From assembly GCF_902706035.1 (NCBI RefSeq), contig NZ_CACSJA010000038.1, positions 1-48,696 of the forward strand: a stretch of 48,696 nt of DNA. Reading direction: 5' to 3'. The DNA comes from Pantoea sp. 18069. GTDB lineage: Bacteria; Pseudomonadota; Gammaproteobacteria; Burkholderiales; Burkholderiaceae_C. The notes beneath the pieces were generated by a model. That model saw only the letters and a program-made list of their open reading frames with translations. It searched no databases and had not been told where the DNA came from. Each line of letters starts with the position of its first letter. Position 1 is the first letter of the stretch. The translations under genes and the position numbers were made by a program. Below, in pieces: positions 16,039-23,394 of the stretch.

Positions 16039-16818
16039 ATGGAACAGAACCCCTCCGAACCACCCAAGGTCTGGACCCCGCCACCCGCACTGGGCGGCCG
16101 CTTCGGCAGCATCAACCGGCCCACGGCCGGTGCCCAGTTCACGCAGGAGCTGGCGCGCGGCGACAAGCCCTTGCAGCTGTACTCGATGGAGACGCCCAAT
16201 GGCGTCAAGGTCGCCATCCTGTTGGAGGAACTGGCGGCCTTGGGGCTCGCTGGCGCGGCCTACGATGCGCACCGCATCGACATCATGCAAGGCGAACAGT
16301 TCGGCAGCGGCTTTGTAGCCATCAACCCCAACTCGAAGATTCCCGCGCTGGTGGACCAGAGCGAAACGCCGGCGCTGCCGATCTTCGAGTCCGGCGCCAT
16401 CCTGCTGTATCTGGCCGAGAAGTTCGGCCATTTCCTGCCCGCCGGGCCGCAGCGCGTGCAGTGCCTGTCGTGGCTGTTCTGGCAGATGGGCAGCGCGCCA
16501 TATCTCGGCGGCGGTTTCGGGCATTTCTATGTCTATGCGCCCGAGAAGATCCAGTACGCCATCGATCGCTTTACCATGGAAACCAAGCGCCAGCTGAGCG
16601 TGCTCGACAACCAGCTGCAGGGCAACGAGTACCTCTGCGGCAGCGAGTACACGATTGCCGACATGGCGATCTGGCCCTGGTATGCAGGTGTCGCGCTGGG
16701 CCGCGTGTACAACGCCGCGGAGTTTCTCGATGCCCAGGCCTATCCCAATCTGCTGCGCTGGGCGCATCAGATCGATGCGCGGCCGGCGGTGCAGGCGGGG
16801 CGCGCGCTGTTCAAATAG
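16039..16818 (+). CDS. yghU: Glutathione S-transferase, YghU type
   Basis: The 259-residue Nu-class GST-like disulfide-bond oxidoreductase shows an N-terminal extension (PPKVWTPPPALGGRFGSINRP), then METPNGVKVAILLEELAALG, NPNSKIPALVD and FESGAILLYLAEKFGHFLP for the thioredoxin-like domain. GGGFGHFYVYAPEKIQYAI and YTIADMAIWPWYAGV mark the helical domain. These match E. coli YghU as I recall it, which has a longer C-terminal tail (288 residues). The ATG at 16039 follows AAGGAAACC. It follows the dehydrogenase by 100 bases and may simply be a neighbour. Confidence 0.9.
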   Translation: MEQNPSEPPKVWTPPPALGGRFGSINRPTAGAQFTQELARGDKPLQLYSMETPNGVKVAILLEELAALGLAGAAYDAHRIDIMQGEQFGSGFVAINPNSKIPALVDQSETPALPIFESGAILLYLAEKFGHFLPAGPQRVQCLSWLFWQMGSAPYLGGGFGHFYVYAPEKIQYAIDRFTMETKRQLSVLDNQLQGNEYLCGSEYTIADMAIWPWYAGVALGRVYNAAEFLDAQAYPNLLRWAHQIDARPAVQAGRALFK

Positions 16819-16838
16819 TGCGCGGCGCTGGCGCAGTG

Positions 16839-17130
16839 CTACGGCGCGGCGGGCTGTCCGCGCGCCGCCGCCAGGCAGCCCTCTAGCGCCGCGATCAGCC
16901 GCTCGGATACCAGTTTCACGATGGGGCCTATCGGTTTGGTCGCATCCACGGCCACGGCGATCTCCTGGGGTTCGGAGCCGCGGTCGCGCACCGGGATGAA
17001 GACCAGCTGGCCCGCAGCCCACGTCCAGTTCGGAAGTGAACACCACATGCTGGCCGCCCAGCGCCAACTGCTTGACCAGCTGCAGCGAGTTGGACTTGGT
17101 GAAGCGGCGCGGCTCCTTGAACAACGCCAG
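16839..17130 (-). pseudogene. LysR regulator remnant (C-terminal part)
   Basis: On the minus strand, TKSNSLQLVKQLALGGQ and HVVFTSELDVG in one frame are followed in another frame by AAGQLVFIPVRDRGSEPQ, IAVAVDATKPIGPIV and KLVSERLIAALEG. Together they form the end of a LysR effector domain with a frameshift near 17025. Everything upstream, including the DNA-binding domain, is missing, and the piece abuts a Bug remnant on the opposite strand. Confidence 0.7.
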
Positions 17131-17619
17131 CCCGCAGCACCTTGCAGCGCTGATGTTCGAGACGCGCTCCCAGGTGCGCATGACCCATGTGCCGTACAAA
17201 GGCGGTGCGCTGGCCATCAACGATCTGATGGGCGGCAATGTCGACCCGCTGTTCGCGCCCTTGCCCGAGGCGCTGCCCTACTTCAAGTCAGGCAAGCTGA
17301 GCGCGCTGGCGCTGATGAGCGACAAGCGCTCGGCGCTCGTCGCCGACATGCCCACGATGCGTGAAGCAGGCGTGCCGAACATGGTCATGCCGACCTGGAT
17401 AGGTCTGCTCGCGCCCGCTGCCACGCCGCGCGCCTTGGTTGATCAGCTCAATCGGCAGGTGCACGCCATCGCTGCAAAGCGAGGACGTGAAGAAGCAGCT
17501 GCACGACATAGGCATGGACATGGCGCCCACTACGCCCGAGCAGTTCCAGCAGACCATCCGCCCAGGAGATCGCGCTGCATGCGGAACTGGTGAAGGCTGC
17601 GGGGCTGGTGCCGCAATAG
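17114..17619 (+). pseudogene. Bug/TctC receptor remnant with frameshifts
   Basis: The plus strand encodes the C-terminal two-thirds of a Bug receptor in three pieces. The first runs from SPQHLAALMFETRSQ through THVPYKGGALAINDLMGG to PTMREAGVPNMV. After a frameshift near 17475 it continues SEDVKKQLHDIGMDMAP. After another near 17565 it ends EIALHAELVKAAGLVPQ and a TAG at 17617. The signal peptide and first lobe are absent. The left end meets the LysR remnant head to head. Confidence 0.8.
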
Positions 17620-17714
17620 GGCTTTCACGGTGCGATGGCCGCCATCGGTCGCCGCCGCGCTGCCAATTTGGACCTCAAGGGTTAACGCTTCTTTCCTCCT
17701 GCCGCTTGAACGGC

Positions 17715-17744
17715 AAAAATAGAACGAAGATTCGTTCTATTTTT
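17715..17744. promoter_or_regulatory. 30-bp perfect palindrome before the TetR gene
   Basis: Fourteen-base arms (AAAAATAGAACGAA and its exact complement) flank a two-base centre GA. The right arm ends four bases before the TetR start codon, so a bound dimer pair would block translation-proximal transcription. It is most likely the operator of the TetR protein, although the T-rich right arm could also terminate read-through from the left. Confidence 0.75.
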
Positions 17745-17748
17745 TCCC

Positions 17749-18348
17749 ATGCATAAAGAAGCCTGGACTTTTTTCCCCCATGCGGGATCGCGCCATGTTC
17801 AGACCTTGCGCGTGGCGCTCAAGCTGTTCGTGAAGAACGGCTTCTTCAACACCTCCATCCAGGAACTGTGCTCGGAGGCCGAAGTGTCCATCGGCTTCTT
17901 TTACAACCACTTCAGCGACAAGGAAGGCATTGCGCGCGAGCTGTATCGGCATCTGCTGGCCCGCATGAATGTGCTGCTGGACGATATCGAGGAGCGGCAC
18001 ATGGGCAACCGCGACCGATGTGAAGCGGTGCTGCGCATGCTGTTCGGGCTGGCCGAGGCCGAGCCCGAGGCCATGGGCTTTGTCGTCAATGCGCGCCACC
18101 GGGAGTTTCTGCCCGAAGAGCAAGCCATCTGCTCTGCCTCGGCCTTCGTGCGCATGCGCGGCTTTGTGTTCGCGGGCATCACCGAGGGCGAGATCCGCGA
18201 AATGGAGCCCATGGTCGCCGCCAGCCTGATGTACGGCAGCGCAATCCGAATGATCTGCCTGCGCCTCGATGGCCTGGTGGACACGCCGATCGAGCCGTTT
18301 TTTGATTCCCTGTGGGAGGGCGTCTGGCGCTCGCTCAAGCCAGTTTGA
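17749..18348 (+). CDS. TetR/AcrR-family regulator
   Basis: The 199-residue regulator has an N-terminal helix-turn-helix (LRVALKLFVKNGFFNTSIQ, ELCSEAEVSIGFFYNHFSDK), the GFFYNHF segment being the recognition helix. An all-helical ligand domain follows (EAVLRMLFGLAEAE to the end). It directly follows a 30-bp palindrome and precedes an SQR-like flavoprotein gene and a DUF1641 gene on the same strand, so it probably represses itself and that pair. The ligand is unknown; sulfur or oxidative stress compounds are plausible from context. Confidence 0.9.
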   Translation: MHKEAWTFFPHAGSRHVQTLRVALKLFVKNGFFNTSIQELCSEAEVSIGFFYNHFSDKEGIARELYRHLLARMNVLLDDIEERHMGNRDRCEAVLRMLFGLAEAEPEAMGFVVNARHREFLPEEQAICSASAFVRMRGFVFAGITEGEIREMEPMVAASLMYGSAIRMICLRLDGLVDTPIEPFFDSLWEGVWRSLKPV

Positions 18349-18421
18349 GACCCAAGAAAATCCGTACTGGCAGCCTCGGCCTGCCGGCCTTTGTCAACTG
18401 GAAGTTCAAGGAGTAGCAGGG

Positions 18422-19612
18422 ATGGCACATCACATTCTGATCATAGGCGGTGGTATTGGCGGGACCATGACCGCCAACCATCTGGTCACCAAACTGTATC
18501 CGGAAGTGCTGGCTGGCAAGGTCCGCATCACCATGCTCTCCAACTCGCCCTGGCATTACTACAAGCCGGCCTTCATGTATGTGGCCTTCAATGCGTTCTT
18601 TCGCGATGAGCTGCGGCGCAAGCAGCGTGACCTGCTGCGGCCGGAGATCGATTTCCAGGTGGAGGAAGTGGAGGGGTTCGACTTTGCGCTGGACGCCGTC
18701 CATTGCAAAAGCGGCAAGCGCTTCAACTACGATCATCTGATCATTTCCACCGGCTGCGTTCCCTCACCCGAGCGCATCGAAGGCCTGGCCGAAGGCGGCG
18801 ACCATTTCTATCAGCATGCGCCGGCGCGCCAATTGGCCGACAAGCTCGCTCGCATCGAGAAGGGCCGGATTTTCATCACCGTCACTTTCCCCAAGACGCC
18901 CAACGTTCCTCACCAGTGCGGCATCGCACCGGTAGAAACGACCTTGATGCTTGACGACCTGCTGCGCCGCCGCGGCGTGCGGGACAAGGTGGAAATCGTC
19001 TACACCTATCCCACGGTATCGCAGCTGTTGCGCAACTGCCTGTTTCTGCAGAGGGATACCTGCGAAATCCTGCCCACGGTGTTCGAGCAGCGCGGCATAC
19101 GCTCCCAGCGCGGCTTCACGCTTTCGCATGTGGACCCCGATACCAAGGTGGCGTACTCGGAGGAAGGGCCGTCGGAAAACTTCGACATTCTCATGGCCAC
19201 CCCGCCGATACGCGCGGTGCAGGCGGTGCGCGACTGTGGCGTTTCCAGAGCGCAGGATGGCGAGGGCTGGTTGCCCACCGACCACGAGACCATGCAGGTA
19301 CTGGGCATGAAAAATGTCTATGTGCTTGGAGATACCGTGGACCTGCCTGTCAGCAAGGCCGGAGGTTCATGCCATAGCCAGTCACCGGTGGTCGTCAACA
19401 ACATCGCCTCCCAGATCCGCTTCGGCCGCACCTGCGATGCCTACGACGGTCGCGTGGTCGCCATCGCCCAGATGGGCCTCGATGACGGCATGCCTCTGTG
19501 GTATGACTACCAGCAGGACGTCAAGCCCACGCCGCCCAACAGGATCGCAGGAATGATGCGCAAGGGCTTCAATCGCGGCATGTACTGGGCTGTCGCCCGG
19601 GCGCTGATCTGA
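18422..19612 (+). CDS. Sulfide:quinone oxidoreductase-like FAD enzyme
   Basis: The 396-residue flavoprotein has an N-terminal dinucleotide fold (HILIIGGGIGGTMTANHL), a YYKPAFMYVAF segment typical of SQR relatives, and the second FAD motif YVLGDTVDLP near residue 300. Cysteines at 112 (STGCVPSPE), 166 (PHQCGIAPVE) and 317 (GGSCHSQSP) occupy positions like those of SQR active-site and neighbouring cysteines. A C-terminal amphipathic tail (RKGFNRGMYWAVARAL) could associate with membrane. The ATG at 18422 follows AGCAGGG; upstream in-frame codons overlap the TetR gene and lack similarity. It probably oxidises sulfide or persulfide to quinone. Confidence 0.82.
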   Translation: MAHHILIIGGGIGGTMTANHLVTKLYPEVLAGKVRITMLSNSPWHYYKPAFMYVAFNAFFRDELRRKQRDLLRPEIDFQVEEVEGFDFALDAVHCKSGKRFNYDHLIISTGCVPSPERIEGLAEGGDHFYQHAPARQLADKLARIEKGRIFITVTFPKTPNVPHQCGIAPVETTLMLDDLLRRRGVRDKVEIVYTYPTVSQLLRNCLFLQRDTCEILPTVFEQRGIRSQRGFTLSHVDPDTKVAYSEEGPSENFDILMATPPIRAVQAVRDCGVSRAQDGEGWLPTDHETMQVLGMKNVYVLGDTVDLPVSKAGGSCHSQSPVVVNNIASQIRFGRTCDAYDGRVVAIAQMGLDDGMPLWYDYQQDVKPTPPNRIAGMMRKGFNRGMYWAVARALI

Positions 19613-19647
19613 CACGACCTTGCCTATCAATTTCCAGGAGACTAGAT

Positions 19648-20091
19648 ATGAATAGCGCTACCGACATTTCCATGTCCCAGGATCCGCCCCTCGCAGGCGT
19701 GACCGCCGGGCTGCTGCAAAACGAGGCCGCCGTGCAGGGCCTGGCGGAGTTGATGTCCAAGCTGGAGCCCTTGCTCGCGGGCCGTCGTCTGAACAAGGTG
19801 GTCGACATGCTGTCGGCTGCGGCAGACGTGGTCGATATGAGCGATGCCTACATGGTTGAAAAGCTGTCCAGGGCCTTTGAGGAGGGTGTAGGTGCGGCTT
19901 GGTCGGCCGGCAATGCGGCCCGTATGGCCACTGCCAGGCTGGAAAAAATGCAAGACACACCCTCGTTGATCGGTCTGGTGCGCATGGCTGGCGAACCCGA
20001 GGTCAGGCGCGGTCTGGCCTTTCTTCTGGCCATGGCCGGCGCCCTGGGACGGCAACATGCCTACGATCCCATCGATTACTCCGCCGACTAG
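19648..20091 (+). CDS. DUF1641 protein
   Basis: This 147-residue soluble, largely helical protein has no signal peptide. LAELMSKLEPLLAGRRLNKV, LSAAADVVDMSDAYMVEKL and PSLIGLVRMAGEPEVRRGL match the layout of DUF1641 (COG2427) proteins, which are often encoded beside SQR-like flavoproteins or formate dehydrogenases (recalled). It follows the SQR-like gene by 35 bases behind CAGGAGAC and is surely co-transcribed. It may be a partner or assembly factor for that enzyme; its biochemical role is not established. Confidence 0.8.
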   Translation: MNSATDISMSQDPPLAGVTAGLLQNEAAVQGLAELMSKLEPLLAGRRLNKVVDMLSAAADVVDMSDAYMVEKLSRAFEEGVGAAWSAGNAARMATARLEKMQDTPSLIGLVRMAGEPEVRRGLAFLLAMAGALGRQHAYDPIDYSAD

Positions 20092-20164
20092 GCGCAGTGG
20101 ATAGCTCCCGGCCACTCGCGTGGCAATGCAGGCATGGCCCAAGGCCTGTGTTTGCCGCGCTGGT

Positions 20165-20178
20165 GCCTGCCGGCAGGC
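20165..20178. promoter_or_regulatory. Palindrome before the cold-shock gene
   Basis: GCCTGCCGGCAGGC is a perfect 14-bp palindrome immediately followed by TATAGT, a good -10 element. The position suggests an operator or a strong spacer hairpin in the promoter of the cold-shock-domain gene. Symmetry is certain; function is inferred. Confidence 0.4.
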
Positions 20179-20190
20179 TATAGTGAACTG

Positions 20191-20215
20191 CCCCGCAATT
20201 CCTGCGGGGTTCATT
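20191..20215 (+). promoter_or_regulatory. Leader hairpin of the cold-shock gene
   Basis: CCCCGCA and TGCGGGG pair around a five-base loop, followed by TTCATTT. It lies 29 bases before the cold-shock start codon and about ten bases after the -10 element, so it would form at the very 5' end of the mRNA. It could also stop transcripts arriving from the DUF1641 gene. Confidence 0.45.
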
Positions 20216-20237
20216 TCATTGGCCCACAAGAAAAGTC

Positions 20238-20600
20238 ATGCGGTTTGAAGGCACCATCAAATCCTGGAACGACGATAGAGGATTTGGCTTCATCGAATCC
20301 GTGCAAGGCGGGCAGGAGATTTTTGTCCATATCAAGGCGTTCGGCGGTTCGCATGGCCGCCCGCAACCAGCCCAGCGCGTCAGCTTCCAGGTGGAGGTCG
20401 GTCCTCAGGGCAAGAAACGCGCGGTCCATGTTGAATTGCTTCGAGCCAGACCTCAGCCCGCGGTCAGGGCCCAGCGCGAAGGCCCTGCGCCATGGGGCGC
20501 GGCAAGCCTGTGGGCCTTCCCGTGCTGCTGGCCGTGCTTTCTGCGGGCCTCCTGTTCGGTCAGCCGCCACTGTGGGCCTTGTGGATCTACCTCCCATTGA
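20238..20600 (+). CDS. Cold-shock-domain protein, frame-broken from DUF1294
   Basis: Residues 1-68 form a complete cold-shock OB domain: RFEGTIKSWNDDRGFGFIE contains RNP1 (GFGFI), and EIFVHIKAF contains RNP2. In many Burkholderiales this domain is fused to a membrane DUF1294 domain. Here the frame carries a linker and the sequence PWGAASLWAFP, and then degenerates (PCCWPCFLRASC) to a stop. The DUF1294 part continues in another frame from 20492. It is either a frameshift mutation, a sequencing error in the GCCTTCCCG stretch, or two separately translated proteins. The cold-shock domain itself looks functional. Confidence 0.65.
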   Translation: MRFEGTIKSWNDDRGFGFIESVQGGQEIFVHIKAFGGSHGRPQPAQRVSFQVEVGPQGKKRAVHVELLRARPQPAVRAQREGPAPWGAASLWAFPCCWPCFLRASCSVSRHCGPCGSTSH

Positions 20601-20869
20601 GCGCCTTGACTTTCTTTGTCTACGCTTTCGACAAGTCGGCCGCCCAGCAGGGCGCATGGCGAACATCCGAGAACACGCTGCACCTGCTGGCATTGATCGG
20701 CGGCTGGCCGGGCGCGCTGCTGGCGCAGCAAGTGCTGCGGCACAAATCATCGAAGGCCGCGTTTCGCGCGGTGTTCTGGTGCACCGTCATGCTCAACCTG
20801 CTGGCGTTCATCTTCCTTGCGAGCCCTCATGGCCAGGCGCTGGCTGGCATCCCATGGCTCAAATCCTAG
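20492..20869 (+). CDS. DUF1294 membrane protein (out of frame with cold-shock domain)
   Basis: The 125-residue membrane protein has helices near residues 8-23, 28-46 and 100-115. It contains the DUF1294 core YAFDKSAAQQGAWRTSENTLH followed by LLALIGGWPGALLAQQVLRHK, then SSKAAFRAVFWCTVMLN. The first 36 codons overlap the cold-shock frame. The ATG at 20492 has no clear ribosome site, which favours the view that this was the C-terminal half of one protein until a frameshift. If so, the intact gene would run 20238-20869. Confidence 0.65.
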   Translation: MGRGKPVGLPVLLAVLSAGLLFGQPPLWALWIYLPLSALTFFVYAFDKSAAQQGAWRTSENTLHLLALIGGWPGALLAQQVLRHKSSKAAFRAVFWCTVMLNLLAFIFLASPHGQALAGIPWLKS

Positions 20870-21420
20870 TTTCGAAAGCACAGCACATCCGCATCGCGCC
20901 GCTTGGCGCGCAGCATGCACCGCTTTACCGGGCGCTGATGCTGCACGCCTACCAGGTGGCCGCCGATGCGTTCACATCGACGCCGCAGGAGCGCGCGGCC
21001 GAGCCGCTGTCGTGGTGGGTCGCGCGCATCGCCGATCCCCAGGGGCTGAGCCATGTGTTCGGCGCGTTTCTTGACGACGAGTTGCTGGGCACGGTGACGC
21101 TGGAGTTCTCCGCCAAGCCCAAGACCCGGCACAAGGCCCATCTGATAGGCATGTTCGTGGCGCAAGCGGCACGCGGCAGCGGCGCGGGCCGGGCGCTGAT
21201 GCAGGCCGCGATGCGCCTGGCCGGCGATCGTCCCGGTGTGCGGGTGGTGACGCTCACGGTCACCGACGGGAATACGCCCGCCATCGCCTTGTACGAATCG
21301 TTCGGCTTCCAGCGCTTCGGGCTCGAGCCCATGGCCATTGCGACGCCGCAAGGCTTCAAGGCCAAGGTTCATATGTGGTGTGAAATGCCGCTGGCCAGGG
21401 CTATCGGCGGCGCGGCCTAA
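20854..21420 (+). CDS. GNAT-family N-acetyltransferase
   Basis: The 188-residue acetyltransferase has the GNAT acetyl-CoA loop, seen as LIGMFVAQAARGSGAGRALM (the R/Q-x-x-G-x-G/A motif). The C-terminal VTLTVTDGNTPAIALYESFGF is the classic strand-helix of the family. The acceptor substrate is unknown. The start ATG lies inside the end of the DUF1294 frame (16-base overlap), suggesting coupling; the frame is open far upstream but without similarity. Confidence 0.85.
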   Translation: MAQILVSKAQHIRIAPLGAQHAPLYRALMLHAYQVAADAFTSTPQERAAEPLSWWVARIADPQGLSHVFGAFLDDELLGTVTLEFSAKPKTRHKAHLIGMFVAQAARGSGAGRALMQAAMRLAGDRPGVRVVTLTVTDGNTPAIALYESFGFQRFGLEPMAIATPQGFKAKVHMWCEMPLARAIGGAA

Positions 21421-21610
21421 TCCACGGTCTGCAGCGCTTGCTCGAAGGACGCAGCCACAGACTGGGCGGACGCAAGGCCGGCGACCTGGGCGGATTCGAT
21501 GCGATTGCGTCCGCCTGCTTTGCCGCGGTAAAGGGCTGCATCGGCTTGCTGCATTGCGTCCTCGGTTTGATCCACCGCAAGGGTTTTGTCCGCCCGCAAG
21601 CACTCCGGGA
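21417..21610 (-). pseudogene. GGDEF-domain remnant
   Basis: The minus strand encodes EDAMQQADAALYRGKAGGRNRIESA, which is the conserved end of GGDEF diguanylate cyclase domains (family pattern ADxALYxAKxxGRNR), plus a short tail to a stop overlapping the GNAT stop codon. The GGDEF catalytic loop and all upstream sequence are missing, replaced by the MarR promoter. It is a dead fragment about 60 residues long. Confidence 0.7.
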
Positions 21611-21628
21611 AAACCCGTGGCAAAATAC

Positions 21629-21640
21629 TTTGCATGCAAA
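21629..21640. promoter_or_regulatory. Palindrome over the MarR start codon
   Basis: TTTGCATGCAAA is a perfect 12-bp palindrome whose centre ATG is the proposed start codon of the MarR gene. MarR proteins bind short palindromes in their own promoters, so autoregulation is plausible; alternatively translation starts elsewhere. Confidence 0.4.
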
Positions 21641-22107
21641 CTAATTCCCCGGTCAGCGCCTGCGATGCGCCTGAGCTTTCTCAGGCGCGTTCGCGATTCG
21701 GGCTGTTGATCGGAAGCGTCTACCGGCAGTGGCGCCGCCAGGTGGATTTGAGCTTCAAGGACCTCGGGCTGTCGGATGCGACGCGCATCCCTTTGCTGGT
21801 GCTGTACGAGCAGGGCGGGCCGCTGCGGCAAAAGGATCTTGCCGATGCGCTGTACCTAGACAGCTCCTCGCTGGTGCGCGTGCTGGCCCAGCTGCGCGAA
21901 GCGCGGCTTGTCGACTGGGACTGCGACCCCGCGGACCGGCGCACGAAGTGCATTGCGCTCACGCAAGCAGGGCGCGAGACCGCGGCCCTGATTCTTGCCA
22001 AGAGCCTGGAGATCGAGCGCACGCTGCTCGCCGACCTGTCGGAGCAGGAGCAGCAGGTCACGCGCGAAGTGCTGGTCAAGATTTCGCAACGCTTCGCGTC
22101 GTTCTGA
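21634..22107 (+). CDS. MarR-family regulator
   Basis: The 157-residue regulator contains a winged helix: LGLSDATRIPLLVLYEQGGPL, RQKDLADALYLDSSSLVRVL (recognition helix) and the wing DWDCDPADRRTKCIALTQAG with the DxRxxK/R motif. The start MQTNSPVS was preferred because upstream codons overlap the GGDEF remnant. It precedes two MFS transporter genes on the same strand and is likely their repressor, responding to a phenolic or toxic compound. Confidence 0.88.
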   Translation: MQTNSPVSACDAPELSQARSRFGLLIGSVYRQWRRQVDLSFKDLGLSDATRIPLLVLYEQGGPLRQKDLADALYLDSSSLVRVLAQLREARLVDWDCDPADRRTKCIALTQAGRETAALILAKSLEIERTLLADLSEQEQQVTREVLVKISQRFASF

Positions 22108-22130
22108 CGCCCGCAGCCTGCAAAGAACAA

Positions 22131-22158
22131 GGCCTGGGTTCTTATCCTCAACCAGGCC
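22131..22158 (+). promoter_or_regulatory. Hairpin between MarR and first MFS gene
   Basis: GGCCTGG and CCAGGCC pair perfectly around a 14-base loop. No U-run follows, so it is not a standard terminator. It may modulate read-through or stability between the regulator and transporter parts of the transcript. Confidence 0.4.
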
Positions 22159-22182
22159 CCGCAGAAGAAAAACGGTAGAAAA

Positions 22183-23394
22183 ATGAAATTGAAAGCATCG
22201 CCCTTTGCCTGGGTGAGTTTTGCGATGATCGTCGGCGTGATGGGCACGGCGCTGATCAGCCCGCTGTACGCGCTCTATAAAGAGGCCTGGGGCCTGCAGG
22301 CCAGCGACATCTCGCGCATCTATGTGATCTACATGGGCGGCGCGCTGTGCACGCTGCTGTTCCTCGGGCGCCTGCCGGACCGCGTCGGCTTTCGGCCGGT
22401 GATGATGTTCGGGCTGGCGATGGCGATCATCGGTACGTTCATCAGCCTGATCGCCTGGGACGTGACCAGCTTGAGCGTCGGGCGCCTGCTGGTCGGCGTG
22501 GCGTCGAGCATGGTGACCACGAGCGCGACGCTGGGCCTGGCCAAGCTGTCGCCGCCCGGCAACGTGCAGCGCGTGGCGATGATGAGCGGTTTCCTGATCG
22601 CCCTGGGCTTTGGCGTGGGCCCGCTGGTCGGCGGCGTGATCGGCCAATGGGCGCCGTATCCGCTGGTGACCACCTATGTGCCCACGCTGGTGCTGGCCGC
22701 GCTGGGCATGGTCGCGCTGGCCAAGCTCGACTTGCCCGACAACGCGAGTCCCAAGGACCAGCAGCCGCTGCAGTGGAGCGATGTGCTGCCCAAGCTGACC
22801 TGGCCCGCGGGTGACGCGTCCAAGGCGTTTGCCTTGACCAGCAGCCTGCCGTTCCTGGCGTTTGGCGTCTTTGGCCTGTACGCCGCGATGTCGCCGCTGT
22901 TCCTCGACAAGCTCGTGCCCTGGCATGGCCCGGCCGTGAGCGGCACGGCGATTGCATTGATCCTGCTGATGTCGGCCTGCACCCAGATCCTCGCGGGCCG
23001 CATGCCCACGCATTGGTGCGGGGCGCTGGGCCTGGGGGGCCTGGCCGTGAGCAATGCCTTGCTGATGATCAACCTCTGGGCCGGTTCGGCCACGCTGTTC
23101 GCGCTGGGCGTGCTGTTCACGGCCGCGGGCCACGGCATGAGCATGCTCGCGGGCATGAGCATGGTCAACCGCATCGCGACACCGGCCAACCGCTCGGGCC
23201 TGCTGTCGACCTATCTGGTGATCGGCTATATCGGCAGCATGGTGCCCATGCTGGGCATTGGCTGGATTGCCGACAACTGGGGCATGGATGTGGCCGTGCG
23301 CACGTTCTGCGCCATCGTCATCGTGCTGGGCACGACGGCCGCCGTGTTCTTCCAGCGCCACCCGCGCATGCAACCCGCGCTGCTGCCTGCATGA
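22183..23394 (+). CDS. MFS transporter (first of pair)
   Basis: The 403-residue major facilitator protein has about twelve hydrophobic segments. The loop 2-3 motif A is FLGRLPDRVGFRPVMM. Two bundles are separated by a cytoplasmic loop around residues 185-205 (DLPDNASPKDQQPLQW). It belongs to the DHA1-like efflux type by layout. It follows the MarR gene by 75 bases and overlaps the next transporter gene by four bases (ATGA). Substrate unknown. Confidence 0.9.
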   Translation: MKLKASPFAWVSFAMIVGVMGTALISPLYALYKEAWGLQASDISRIYVIYMGGALCTLLFLGRLPDRVGFRPVMMFGLAMAIIGTFISLIAWDVTSLSVGRLLVGVASSMVTTSATLGLAKLSPPGNVQRVAMMSGFLIALGFGVGPLVGGVIGQWAPYPLVTTYVPTLVLAALGMVALAKLDLPDNASPKDQQPLQWSDVLPKLTWPAGDASKAFALTSSLPFLAFGVFGLYAAMSPLFLDKLVPWHGPAVSGTAIALILLMSACTQILAGRMPTHWCGALGLGGLAVSNALLMINLWAGSATLFALGVLFTAAGHGMSMLAGMSMVNRIATPANRSGLLSTYLVIGYIGSMVPMLGIGWIADNWGMDVAVRTFCAIVIVLGTTAAVFFQRHPRMQPALLPA

